Of a stretch of 64,000 bases of DNA, positions 25,206 through 34,202 are shown in pieces. A program made the position numbers and the translations under genes. Numbering within the stretch: position 1 is the first letter of the stretch; every line of letters begins with the position of its first letter. Below the pieces are notes generated by a model. That model was not told where the DNA came from, made no database searches, and saw only the letters and a list, made by a program, of their open reading frames with translations. The stretch spans positions 1 to 64,000 of the forward strand of contig NZ_JFHD01000021.1 of the NCBI RefSeq assembly GCF_000698575.1. Direction: 5' to 3'. This stretch comes from Caballeronia zhejiangensis. GTDB taxonomy: Bacteria; Pseudomonadota; Gammaproteobacteria; Burkholderiales; Burkholderiaceae.

Positions 25206-26665
25206 TCGTCCGAACATCGCGTTTGCACGACCGATGCTTCCGGCGCAACCGGCGAACCCATCGCCTGAAAGAGCGCGGCGGTATCGCTCAGACGCGCGCT
25301 GCTCGCGCGGATCGTCGCAAGCCGCGCGTTGAGATACTGCTGCTCGCTGCCGCGCGCCGCGCGAGGCGGGATCGCGCCGAGACGCACGCGCGCAGCCGCA
25401 TCCGCCGATGCATCGCGTGCCGCCTTGCTCGCGCGATCGGCGAAGGCGAGCGTTTCGCTGTCGGTTTCGAGCGACGCCAGCGTGTTCGCGACGTTCTGAA
25501 ACGCCGCGAGCACGGTCTGCTTGTACTGCGCGACGGCGGCCTCATACGTGGCGATGGCCGCGCGCCGTTGCGCGAGCAGCGCGCCGCCATGAAAGATCGG
25601 CTGCGACAGGGATGCGCCCACGCTCCACAACGCGCCCGCGCCCGAGAGCGCGGTCGGCCAGTCGAAGCCGCCTTTGCCCATCGATGCCGATATCGACAAG
25701 CTCGGAAACAACTGCGCCGTCGCGACGCCGACTTGCGCCGCCGACGCCTTCAACGCCGAATCGGCGGCCTGGATGTCGGGGCGCGTCTGCAGCAATTCCG
25801 ACGGCAGCACGACCGGCACATCGGACGGCACGGCGAGGCTCGCGAGATCGAGATCGTCGGGCGCCTGATCGGGCGTGCGTCCGAGCAGGACGGCGAGCGC
25901 GTGGCGGGTCGCAAGCCATTGCGCGCGCAAGCCCGGCAATTGCGATGCGAGCGACGCCGCGTTCTGCTGTGCGGCGAGCATGTCGGCGCGCGATGCGGAG
26001 CCGAGCGCGTAGCGGCGTTCGGCATCGTGCGCGTCGTCGTTGGCTAGCGCGACGAGACGCGTCGTCACGTCGATCTGCGCATGCAACGCGGCCGCGCCGA
26101 TCGCACCCGTCACGATGTTCGCAGCAAGCGCACGGCGCGCGGCATCGAGTTGAAAGGCCTGTTGGTCGACCTGCGCGGCAAGCGATGCATTCGCATAGCG
26201 CGCCGCGCCGAAGAGATCGAACGTGTATTGCGCCTGAATCTGCCCGACGAAGAGGTTGTAGAGCACGGTCGGCGGGCCGCCCTGCGGAATGCCGAAGCCG
26301 CGTTGCCGCGTCGCTTGTCCGCCCGCATCGATCTGCGGCAACAGCGACGAACCCACTTGCGCGCGCAACTGTTCGCGCGCCGCGACGAGGCTCCTGTCGG
26401 CTGCCGCGAGATTCGGGCTCGCGCGCAAGCCTTCATCGACGAGTGCATTCAGCGTATCCGACCGATAGCGCTTCCACCATTCGGGCACGGGCTTCGCGCC
26501 CACATCGAAACGTTGCGACGCGCCTTCTGCGCTCACGCTCGCCTGCACTTGCGTTTCGGCGCCGTAATGCGCGGGCTGCGGCATCGCGGGCGGCTTGCCA
26601 TCGGGGCCGAGCGCGCACGCATTCAACGCGACGCACGCGCAAGTCATCAATAGCCGGCGATTCAT
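25130..26665 (-). CDS. RND efflux outer-membrane factor (OprM/NodT family)
   Basis: A 511-residue outer-membrane lipoprotein with lipobox LNAC near residue 17. Two repeated OEP domains follow (TLNALVDEGLRASPNLAAAD; LPSELLQTRPDIQAADSALK). It forms the exit duct for the adjacent RND pump. The start at 26665 overlaps the RND gene by 4 bp. The C-terminal tail after LFQAMGSPVAPEAS is unusually long and Cys-rich, and runs into the ClC pseudogene on the other strand. The ancestral stop may have been lost, so the last ~35 residues may not be functional. Confidence 0.92.
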   Translation of the reverse strand: MNRRLLMTCACVALNACALGPDGKPPAMPQPAHYGAETQVQASVSAEGASQRFDVGAKPVPEWWKRYRSDTLNALVDEGLRASPNLAAADRSLVAAREQLRAQVGSSLLPQIDAGGQATRQRGFGIPQGGPPTVLYNLFVGQIQAQYTFDLFGAARYANASLAAQVDQQAFQLDAARRALAANIVTGAIGAAALHAQIDVTTRLVALANDDAHDAERRYALGSASRADMLAAQQNAASLASQLPGLRAQWLATRHALAVLLGRTPDQAPDDLDLASLAVPSDVPVVLPSELLQTRPDIQAADSALKASAAQVGVATAQLFPSLSISASMGKGGFDWPTALSGAGALWSVGASLSQPIFHGGALLAQRRAAIATYEAAVAQYKQTVLAAFQNVANTLASLETDSETLAFADRASKAARDASADAAARVRLGAIPPRAARGSEQQYLNARLATIRASSARLSDTAALFQAMGSPVAPEASVVQTRCSDDQSERPRNVCCGAAEGADERCASQR

Positions 26666-29600
26666 GACGATGCTCCTTCGCGTTCGTCGAGCTTCACGCG
26701 AAACCACGCGGCATAGAGCGCGGGCAGATAGAAAAGCGTGAGCACGGTCGCGCTCGTGATGCCGCCCATGAGCGCGGTGGCCATCGGGCCGAAGAAGTTG
26801 CTGCGCAGAAGCGGAATCAGCGCGAGCACGGCGGCGGCTGCGGTCAGCGTGATAGGGCGGAAGCGCCGCACCGTCGCGCCGATGATCGCATCGAATCGCT
26901 TGTGCCCCGACGCGATGTCCTGCTCGATCTGATCGACGAGAATCACCGAGTTGCGCATGATGATGCCGAACATCGCTATGACGCCGAGCATCGCGACGAA
27001 GCCGAACGGCTTGCCGAATGCGAGCAGCGTGACGACCACGCCGATGAGTCCGAGCGGCGCGGTGAGCACGACCATCATCACGCGCGAGAAGCTCTGCAAT
27101 TGAATCATCAGCAGCGTGAGCACCACGATCACCATCACCGGCATCTGCGCGTTGATCGACGCCTGACCCTTGCCGCTTTCCTCCACCGATCCGCCCACTT
27201 CCACGCGATAACCCACGGGCAATGCGCGGCGAATCTCGTCGAGCTTCTCGTCGATGGCGTGCGTCACGTCGATGCCTTGCGCGTCGCCCTTCACATCCGA
27301 TTGCACGGTGATGGTCGGCTGGCGGTCGCGTTCCCAGATCACGCCGTATTCGAGCGTATCGACGACGCGGCCGAGCGCCCCCAGCGGCACCGGTCCGTGC
27401 GGCGTCGGCATTGCGATCGTCGCGAGCCGCGAAGGATCCACACGCTCGGCGCGCGGCGCGCGCAAGTCGACGCTGATGAGCTTGTCGCGCTCGCGATACT
27501 GCGTGACGGTCGTGCCGGTCAGCGTCATCGCGAGAAAGCTCGATATGTCCTGCGACGTGACGCCCGCATCGCGCGCCTTCTGTTGATCGATCTCGAAGCG
27601 CACCGAGCGCTCCGATGGCTCGTCCCAGTCGAACTGCACATTCGTCGTGCGGGAGTCGGCGCGCATGTCGGCGGCTACTTGTTCCGCGATATGACGCACC
27701 GTGCCGATATCGTTGCCGCTCACGCGAAACTGCACCGGATAGCCGACAGGCGGACCATTCTCCAGACGCGACAGGCGCGTACGCACGGCGGGGAAGCGCT
27801 CGCGCAACATCGGATCGAGCCAGCGCGCGAGCTGCTCGCGCGCTTCGACCGACTTCGCGGTAACGACGAACTGCGCGAAGTTGGGCGTCGGCAATTGCTG
27901 ATCGAGCGGCAGATAAAAACGCGGCGCGCCGGTGCCGACGAAGCTCACCACATGATCGATTTCATCGCGGCCCTTCAACGCTTCTTCGAGACGCTTCGCT
28001 TCGCGCAAGGTCGCTTCGAACGATGCGCCTTCCTGCAATCTCACGTCGATCAGAAGTTCGGGTCGATCCGAGCTGGGGAAGAACTGCTGCGGCACGAGCG
28101 TGAAGCCGGCCATCGCGATGACGAAGAGCACGACCGTGACTGCGAGCACGACGAAGCGCCGCTTCACGCACCAGCCGACCCATCGGCGCAGGCGTCCGTA
28201 GAACTTCGTGTCGTAGATATCGTGTTCGTGATCGTCGGGCAGATGCGCTTCTTTCTTGCGCTCGGGAAGCAGCTTGTAGCCGAGCAGCGGAATCAGCACG
28301 ACCGCCGCGAGCCACGATGCGATCAACGCGATCGCCGATACTTCGAAGATCGAACGCGTGTACTCGCCGGTACTCGACTTCGCGAGCGCGATCGGCAGAA
28401 AGCCCGCGACGGTGACGAGCGTGCCGGTCAGCATGGGAAACGCCGTGCTCGTGTAGGCGAACGCGGCGGCGCGCGTGCGGTTCCAGCCTTGTTCGAGCTT
28501 CACGGCCATCATCTCGACGGCGATGATCGCGTCGTCGACGAGCAGACCCAATGCGAGAATCAGCGTGCCGAGCGAAACCTTGTGCAAGCCGATATCGAAG
28601 AAATACATGAAGAGCGCGGTGACGGCGAGCACGATGGGAATCGAGATCACGACGACCATGCCCGTTCGCACGCCGAGCGATACGAGGCTCACGATCAGCA
28701 CGATGACGACCGCTTCGGCGACCGCTTCGAGAAAGTCGTCGACGGAATGCGAAACCGCTTGCGGCATGCTCGACACTTCCGTCAGCTTCAAACCCGCGGG
28801 TAGTTGCGCACGCAACTTGATCATCGTTTCATCGAGCGATTTGCCGAGACGCACGACGTCTTCGCCCGGCTGCATCGTGATGCCGATGCCGAGCACGGGC
28901 ACGGCCGCCGAACGCATCTGCGTGACGGGCGGATCGATGTAGCCGCGCTTGATCGTCGCGATATCGCCGAGCCGGAACGAACGCCCGTTCACGTTGATGA
29001 GCGTATCGGCGAGCGCGTCCACGCTCTTGAACTGGCCGCTCGGACGCACGAATACGCGATCGTTCGGCGTGGTCAGCACGCCCGCGCTCGACACGGCGTT
29101 CTGTCCGTCGATGGCCTGCGCGATCTGCTGCGGCGAGATGTTCAGACGCGTGAGCGTCGTATTGGGGATCTCGACATAGATGCGCTCTTCCTGATCGCTG
29201 AAGTAATCGACCTTCGCGACGCCCGGCACGCGCAACAGAACCGTGCGCAGCGAATCGGCGTAATCGTGCAGTTGCGCGGGCGAGAAGCCGTCGCCTTCGA
29301 GCGCGTAGATGTTGGTGTAGACATCGCCGAACTCGTCGTTGAAGAAAGGGCCTTGCGTGCCGGGCGGCAAGGTCGCGGCGATATCGCCCACTTTCTTGCG
29401 GATCTGATACCACTCCTCGGGCACGTCTTTCGCGGGCGCGGAATCTTTCATCTGAAAGAAGATCAGCGATTCGCCGGGACGCGAATAGCTGCGCATGAAA
29501 TCCGTGTAGGGCGTTTCCTGCAGCTTGCGCGCGATGCGGTCGGTCACTTCCTCCTGCACCTGTCGCGCGGTCGCGCCGGGCCAGAACGTGCGGATCACCA

Positions 29601-29784
29601 TCACGCGGAACGTGAAAGGCGGGTCTTCCGACTGCGCGAGCCGCGTGTACGCGAGGATGCCGAAGATCGTCGCCATCGCGATGAGAAACACGACGAGCGC
29701 GCGATGCCGCAGCGCCCACGCGGAGAGATTGAAGCGGCCTTCTTCGTGGCGATAGGCGTCGTTGTCTTCGCGTGTATCGCTCAT
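26662..29784 (-). CDS. RND-family efflux pump permease
   Basis: A 1040-residue inner-membrane pump of the HAE1/AcrB-like superfamily. It has two sets of six helices with large periplasmic loops. The proton-relay motif ALGLLVDDAIIAVEMM, containing the Asp pair, is present. Other signatures are RTFWPGATARQVQEEVTD and the C-terminal FGIIMRNSVILVDQIEQD. The start ATG at 29784 overlaps the adaptor stop, and the stop overlaps the outer-membrane gene's start, giving a tightly coupled adaptor-pump-duct operon. The permease ends VKLDEREGASS. Substrates unknown. Confidence 0.95.
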   Translation of the reverse strand: MSDTREDNDAYRHEEGRFNLSAWALRHRALVVFLIAMATIFGILAYTRLAQSEDPPFTFRVMVIRTFWPGATARQVQEEVTDRIARKLQETPYTDFMRSYSRPGESLIFFQMKDSAPAKDVPEEWYQIRKKVGDIAATLPPGTQGPFFNDEFGDVYTNIYALEGDGFSPAQLHDYADSLRTVLLRVPGVAKVDYFSDQEERIYVEIPNTTLTRLNISPQQIAQAIDGQNAVSSAGVLTTPNDRVFVRPSGQFKSVDALADTLINVNGRSFRLGDIATIKRGYIDPPVTQMRSAAVPVLGIGITMQPGEDVVRLGKSLDETMIKLRAQLPAGLKLTEVSSMPQAVSHSVDDFLEAVAEAVVIVLIVSLVSLGVRTGMVVVISIPIVLAVTALFMYFFDIGLHKVSLGTLILALGLLVDDAIIAVEMMAVKLEQGWNRTRAAAFAYTSTAFPMLTGTLVTVAGFLPIALAKSSTGEYTRSIFEVSAIALIASWLAAVVLIPLLGYKLLPERKKEAHLPDDHEHDIYDTKFYGRLRRWVGWCVKRRFVVLAVTVVLFVIAMAGFTLVPQQFFPSSDRPELLIDVRLQEGASFEATLREAKRLEEALKGRDEIDHVVSFVGTGAPRFYLPLDQQLPTPNFAQFVVTAKSVEAREQLARWLDPMLRERFPAVRTRLSRLENGPPVGYPVQFRVSGNDIGTVRHIAEQVAADMRADSRTTNVQFDWDEPSERSVRFEIDQQKARDAGVTSQDISSFLAMTLTGTTVTQYRERDKLISVDLRAPRAERVDPSRLATIAMPTPHGPVPLGALGRVVDTLEYGVIWERDRQPTITVQSDVKGDAQGIDVTHAIDEKLDEIRRALPVGYRVEVGGSVEESGKGQASINAQMPVMVIVVLTLLMIQLQSFSRVMMVVLTAPLGLIGVVVTLLAFGKPFGFVAMLGVIAMFGIIMRNSVILVDQIEQDIASGHKRFDAIIGATVRRFRPITLTAAAAVLALIPLLRSNFFGPMATALMGGITSATVLTLFYLPALYAAWFRVKLDEREGASS

Positions 29785-30902
29785 GACGCGAAGTCCTCGG
29801 GATGCAGCGGCGCGACGACGCGCACTTTCTCGCCCGCGGACACCGTATGCACGCCTTGCCACACGATGCGCTCGCCCGCCGCGATGCCGCCCGCGAGCGT
29901 CACCGTGCGCTCGCCATAGCGCGCGACTTCGACGCGCCGCAGTTCGAGCGCATCGCCCGGTTGCTTCACGATCCACACGGCGGGATGGCCGTTGTCGTGA
30001 AAGAGCGCCGTCGATGGAATCGTGAACGCGCCTTTCGCGTCGCTGGCTGCCGCGAACGCGATGTCCGCCGTCATGCCGAGCCGCACATCGGGCGTCGGCG
30101 CTTCGAGCGTGAGCTTCGCGCGCCAGGTGCGGCTTTGCGTGTCGGCGGCGGGCGACAGTTCGCGCACGCGCGCCTTGAAGGTCTTGCCGGGCAGTGCCGC
30201 GAGCTTCACGTTCGCTTCGCGTCCGACGGCGAACGCGGCGAGCGCGGCTTCGGGCACGTCGCAGATCACGTCGATATCGCCGCTCCATGCAAGCGTATAA
30301 ACGGCCTGGCCTGCCGTGACGTTCTGGCCGGTGTCGGCTTGCTCTGCGGTGATGACGCCCGCGCGATCGGCGGCGAGCGTCGCGTAGCGCAGTTGATCGG
30401 CGGAGAGCCCCGCTTGCTGCTGCGCCTGATTGCGCTGCGCGAGCGCGGACGCATACGCGTTCTGCGTCTGTTCGAGCTGCGCGGGCGCGATGAGATTTTC
30501 GGCGGCCTGCGCGCGATCGCGATCGAGTTGCTGCTTTGCATAGACGAGCTGATGCTCGGCCGCATCGAGCTGCGCGCGGGCGCTGGCGCTGTTCTTCTCG
30601 GCATCGGCGGGATCGAGCCGGGCGACGACTTGCCCCGCCTTCACGCTATCGCCGAGGCGCACGCGCCGTTCGAGAATCTTGCCGTTGATGCGAAACGAGA
30701 GCGGCGTCGAATAACGCGATTGCACCTGACCGGGCAGGCTCGACGCGGTCGCGTGGCCGTCGGCTTGTGCCGCGACGGCGACGACCGGACGCGGTGCGGG
30801 CGCAGGCGCTTCATGCCGCTTGCAGGCGACGAGCGCAACACAGACGATCGGGACGAATGCCGCGCGCGCCACGACCGACGCGGGTGAGTGCAAGAGCTTC
30901 AC
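29781..30902 (-). CDS. RND efflux periplasmic adaptor (membrane fusion protein)
   Basis: A 373-residue lipoprotein adaptor. The signal and lipobox read VCVALVACKRHEA; lipoyl/barrel-sandwich halves surround an alpha-hairpin (AQLDAAEHQLVYAKQQLDRD). The HlyD-type region continues with TLAADRAGVITAEQADTGQ and ends with a membrane-proximal domain. I chose the GTG at 30902, with GAGG 6 bp upstream; the open frame extends to 31010 without a better ribosome site. It is first in the efflux operon and diverges from the tetR gene. Confidence 0.91.
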   Translation of the reverse strand: MKLLHSPASVVARAAFVPIVCVALVACKRHEAPAPAPRPVVAVAAQADGHATASSLPGQVQSRYSTPLSFRINGKILERRVRLGDSVKAGQVVARLDPADAEKNSASARAQLDAAEHQLVYAKQQLDRDRAQAAENLIAPAQLEQTQNAYASALAQRNQAQQQAGLSADQLRYATLAADRAGVITAEQADTGQNVTAGQAVYTLAWSGDIDVICDVPEAALAAFAVGREANVKLAALPGKTFKARVRELSPAADTQSRTWRAKLTLEAPTPDVRLGMTADIAFAAASDAKGAFTIPSTALFHDNGHPAVWIVKQPGDALELRRVEVARYGERTVTLAGGIAAGERIVWQGVHTVSAGEKVRVVAPLHPEDFAS

Positions 30903-31112
30903 AGGAACCTCGGCGCCCGCAAGGGCATGGTGCCGCGCGCCGCGAAGACGTGACGCGCCGCTCGTGGGCAAAGCAGGGGAAATGGGTTGTCCGGGGCTGT
31001 CCGGCAGCAATTTCGAGAAACGAGCCTGAATGGGGCGGATTGATGCATCGACCTGAAAGCCCCGTCCGGCAAGGGTTTCGACGACCCGGACGCAAATACG
31101 AAGTGAATTCTA

Positions 31113-31126
31113 ATACACACTTGTAT
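31113..31126. promoter_or_regulatory. Candidate TetR operator (ATACA-N4-TGTAT)
   Basis: A perfect inverted repeat with 5-bp arms lies between the divergent adaptor and tetR genes, 49 bp before the tetR start. TetR-type repressors of efflux operons typically bind such palindromes in the shared promoter region. No other palindrome stands out in this spacer. Confidence 0.5.
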
Positions 31127-31174
31127 CTGAATGCAAAGACGGATTCGTGAGCCCTGCGGTGCTACACTGCGCGC

Positions 31175-31798
31175 ATGAAACCAGTCCGTCTCACCCGCGA
31201 GCAGAGCCGTGACCAGACGCGTCAGCGTCTGCTCGACGCTGCGCAAGCGGTTTTCACGAAGAAAGGATTCGGCGCATCGAGCGTCGAAGATGTAGCCGCC
31301 GACGCGGGCTACACGCGCGGTGCGTTCTATTCGAACTTTTCTAGCAAGGCCGAATTGCTGCTCGAAGTGCTCAAGCGCGATCACGACACGATCATGCAGC
31401 GCCTCTCCACGATTTTCGAAGATGGCGAGGCGTCGCGCGCCGACATGGAAGCGCGCGTGCTGCAGTACTACAGCGAGTGCTATCAGAACAACGCGTGCTT
31501 TCTTCTGTGGGTCGAAGCGAAGCTGCACGCGAGCCGCGACGCGAGGTTCCGCGCGAGCTTCAATGCGCTGATGCGCGAACTGCGTCAGACCACGACCGAT
31601 TACATCCGCGCTTTTTCCGAACGCGTGGGCACGCCGCTCACCATGCCGCCCGAACAGATGGCGCTCGGCCTCATCGCGCTGTGCGACGGCGTGCAGTTCT
31701 TCTATTCGTCGGACCCGCAGTCGGTGCCGGCGCAATTCGCCGAGGACGTCCTCGCGCAATTCTTCCGGCGTGTCGTGCTGAGCGGCGCCGCCGAATAG
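31175..31798 (+). CDS. TetR-family repressor of the RND operon
   Basis: A 207-residue regulator. The N-terminal helix-turn-helix is typical: RQRLLDAAQAVFTKKGFGAS, then VAADAGYTRGAFYSNFSSKA, over residues ~15-65. The C-terminal ligand domain is of the TetR_C type. It is divergent from the efflux operon with an operator-like palindrome between, so local repression released by a pump substrate is likely. The N-terminus MKPVRLTREQSRDQTRQ is consistent with a start at ATG 31175. Confidence 0.93.
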   Translation: MKPVRLTREQSRDQTRQRLLDAAQAVFTKKGFGASSVEDVAADAGYTRGAFYSNFSSKAELLLEVLKRDHDTIMQRLSTIFEDGEASRADMEARVLQYYSECYQNNACFLLWVEAKLHASRDARFRASFNALMRELRQTTTDYIRAFSERVGTPLTMPPEQMALGLIALCDGVQFFYSSDPQSVPAQFAEDVLAQFFRRVVLSGAAE

Positions 31799-31894
31799 GA
31801 CAGCCTGATGGCACGCCTGAATTCGATACGCTAATCTTTGCGCGAGAGCCGTTCGCGATCTCGCGCAACGGCGATGATCCTGGAGGGCGACTCC

Positions 31895-34201
31895 ATGAGC
31901 GCATTCACGCGGCGCATCGATGCGAGGCGTGTCCTGATGGCACTCGGTGTCTTGATCGGATGTGCGTGCGTGTTTCCGGCGATGGCCGCGCCGCTGACCG
32001 GTGCGATGCAGAAGTTCATCGCGCCGCAGACGCCCGCCGATGCGACCGCGGCGTCCGCGCCGTCGTCCGCGAGTCAGGCCGAAATGGTGCGTTCGCTGAA
32101 CAACCTCATCGGCACGCTCGACAACGACGCGCAACGCAGCGCGCTCGTCACGCAATTGAAAGCGTTACGCGATGCGACGCAGAGCGCCGCGCCCGCCACG
32201 CCAGCGCCCGCCAATGCCGATCTTCTAGGCGCGATCGCATCGGGCATTGCATCCGTCGAAACGAATCTCAGCGAAGGGCTCACGCCGATGCGTTTTTGGA
32301 CCGCGCGCGGCAGTGCGGCCGCGGGCGAATTGCAGGCCGTCGTCACGGGCGCGAAAGGCGAATCGTTCGGCAGGATCGTCAGCGGCATGGGCGCGACGCT
32401 CGCGGGATGGGGCCTGTGCGCGTTCTTGCTGATCCGCGTGCAGCGGCGCATCTTCGCGCGCTATGGCCGCGACGTCGCGCTCGCGCCGAATCCGACATCG
32501 ACGCAATTGCTCGCGTTCGCGCTGCGTCAGACGGGGCCGTGGGTCGTCGCGTTCATCGCGGTGCTGCTCTTCGTGCGCGCGATGCCCGATGCGCTCGGCC
32601 GCACGCTCGGGCTCGTCATTGCTTATGCGATCGTCGCGGGCTCGATCTTCTCGGCCATCTGCATGATCGTGTTTTCGGTGTTCAGCACGGCGCATCGGCG
32701 CGTGGCCGTGCAGCAACTGCTGACGCGCACGCTCTGGCCGCTCTTTGCGATCGGCGCATGCGGCGCGCTCGGCGATGCCACCGCCAACGCCGATGTCACA
32801 CGGCAGCTCGGCCCCAATCTCGCGGGCATCATCTCGACCTTCGCGGGGCTCGCCGCCGCGTTGCTGTGCGGCTATTTCGCGCTCGCTTACCGGCGGCCCG
32901 TGACGCATCTGATCCGCAATCGGCCGTATGCGCGCAGGCGCGATCATCAGTTCGCGACGGAAGCGCTCGATATCCTCGCGTCGCTATGGCATATCCCGAT
33001 ACTGCTGATCGCGGTGGCATCGGTGGTCGCGATCATCGACGGGCGCGGCGCGGAAGGCGACGTGCTGCGGCCGTCGTTATTGAGCGCGGCGCTGCTCGTG
33101 CTTACGCTGTTCGCGTCCGCGTTGCTGCTGCATTTGACGCGCCGGCGCGACACGCGCGCGCAGCGCCGCGCGCCGCATCTCACGCGCCTGTTGCGCTTCG
33201 GATGCACGCTGATCGTATTGTTGATCTGGCTGGCTTATCTGCGCTTCGAGCTCGAGCTATGGAGCGGACCGATCGCGCGGCTCATCAGGCACAGCGCGAT
33301 GACGCCCGGCTTCAGGCACGCGCTGATCGCGGTCGTCGCGACGGTGTTCGGCGCGTGGTTCATCTGGATCGTGCTCGATACCGTGATACTCGAAGCGCTC
33401 GGCCAGAACAGTTCGCGCAACAAGGCGCTGAGTCCCGGCGTGCGCGCCCGCACGATGTTGCCGCTCGTGCGCAATGGCATCTTCGTGACGGTCGCGAGCC
33501 TCGCGGCCATCGTCGCGTGCGCGAGTCTCGGCATCAACCTGACGCCGCTGCTCGCGGGCGCCGGCGTGATCGGCCTGGCGGTCGGCTTCGGCGCGAAATC
33601 GCTCGTCACCGATCTGATCACGGGGCTGTTCATCATCGTCGAGGAGACGATTTCGGTCGGCGACTGGATCGACATCGACGGCGGACACGCGGGCACCGTG
33701 ATGGACCTGACGATCCGCACGGTGCGCCTGCGCGACGGACAAGGCGCGGTTCACACGATTCCGTTTTCGCAGATCAAGATCGTGAAGAACCTGTCGCGGG
33801 ATTTCGCGAATGCAGTGTTCGAAGTGCGCGTGCCGTTCTCGGCGAAGCTCGACGACATCACGCGCATGATCAACGAAGTGGGCGCCGACATGATGGCCGA
33901 CTTTCGCTTTCGCAACGAAATAATCGGGCCGGTCGAAGTGTGGGGACTCGATCGCTTCGAGTCGAACTGCATCGTCGTGAAAGGGCAGATCAAGACGAAA
34001 CCGCTCCAGCAATGGAGCGTCGCGCGCGCCTTCAATGCGAGGCTCAAACTCAAGATGGATGAAGCGGGCATCGAGATGATGTTGCCGCAGATGCACATCC
34101 AGACATCGAAGGAGAGCGACGAACGCTCGCAGGCTCAGACCCGGCATGCAGCGGATGGCGCCGTGCAGCCGGATCTTCGCGTGCTCAAGGAATCTCCGTG
34201 A
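31895..34201 (+). CDS. Large MscS-family mechanosensitive channel
   Basis: A 768-residue inner-membrane channel. An N-terminal signal (ACVFPAMAAPLTG) leads to a periplasmic region of about 130 residues, then a multi-helix section and the conserved MscS core: the pore helix NLTPLLAGAGVIGLAVGFGA and beta domain SVGDWIDIDGGHAGTVMDLT, followed by HTIPFSQIKIVKNLSRDF. It is a large MscK/YbdG-like variant, not the 286-residue MscS. I start at ATG 31895 with GGAGGG at 31882-31887. It ends 1 bp before the convergent phosphoketolase gene. Confidence 0.93.
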   Translation: MSAFTRRIDARRVLMALGVLIGCACVFPAMAAPLTGAMQKFIAPQTPADATAASAPSSASQAEMVRSLNNLIGTLDNDAQRSALVTQLKALRDATQSAAPATPAPANADLLGAIASGIASVETNLSEGLTPMRFWTARGSAAAGELQAVVTGAKGESFGRIVSGMGATLAGWGLCAFLLIRVQRRIFARYGRDVALAPNPTSTQLLAFALRQTGPWVVAFIAVLLFVRAMPDALGRTLGLVIAYAIVAGSIFSAICMIVFSVFSTAHRRVAVQQLLTRTLWPLFAIGACGALGDATANADVTRQLGPNLAGIISTFAGLAAALLCGYFALAYRRPVTHLIRNRPYARRRDHQFATEALDILASLWHIPILLIAVASVVAIIDGRGAEGDVLRPSLLSAALLVLTLFASALLLHLTRRRDTRAQRRAPHLTRLLRFGCTLIVLLIWLAYLRFELELWSGPIARLIRHSAMTPGFRHALIAVVATVFGAWFIWIVLDTVILEALGQNSSRNKALSPGVRARTMLPLVRNGIFVTVASLAAIVACASLGINLTPLLAGAGVIGLAVGFGAKSLVTDLITGLFIIVEETISVGDWIDIDGGHAGTVMDLTIRTVRLRDGQGAVHTIPFSQIKIVKNLSRDFANAVFEVRVPFSAKLDDITRMINEVGADMMADFRFRNEIIGPVEVWGLDRFESNCIVVKGQIKTKPLQQWSVARAFNARLKLKMDEAGIEMMLPQMHIQTSKESDERSQAQTRHAADGAVQPDLRVLKESP

Positions 34202-34202
34202 T

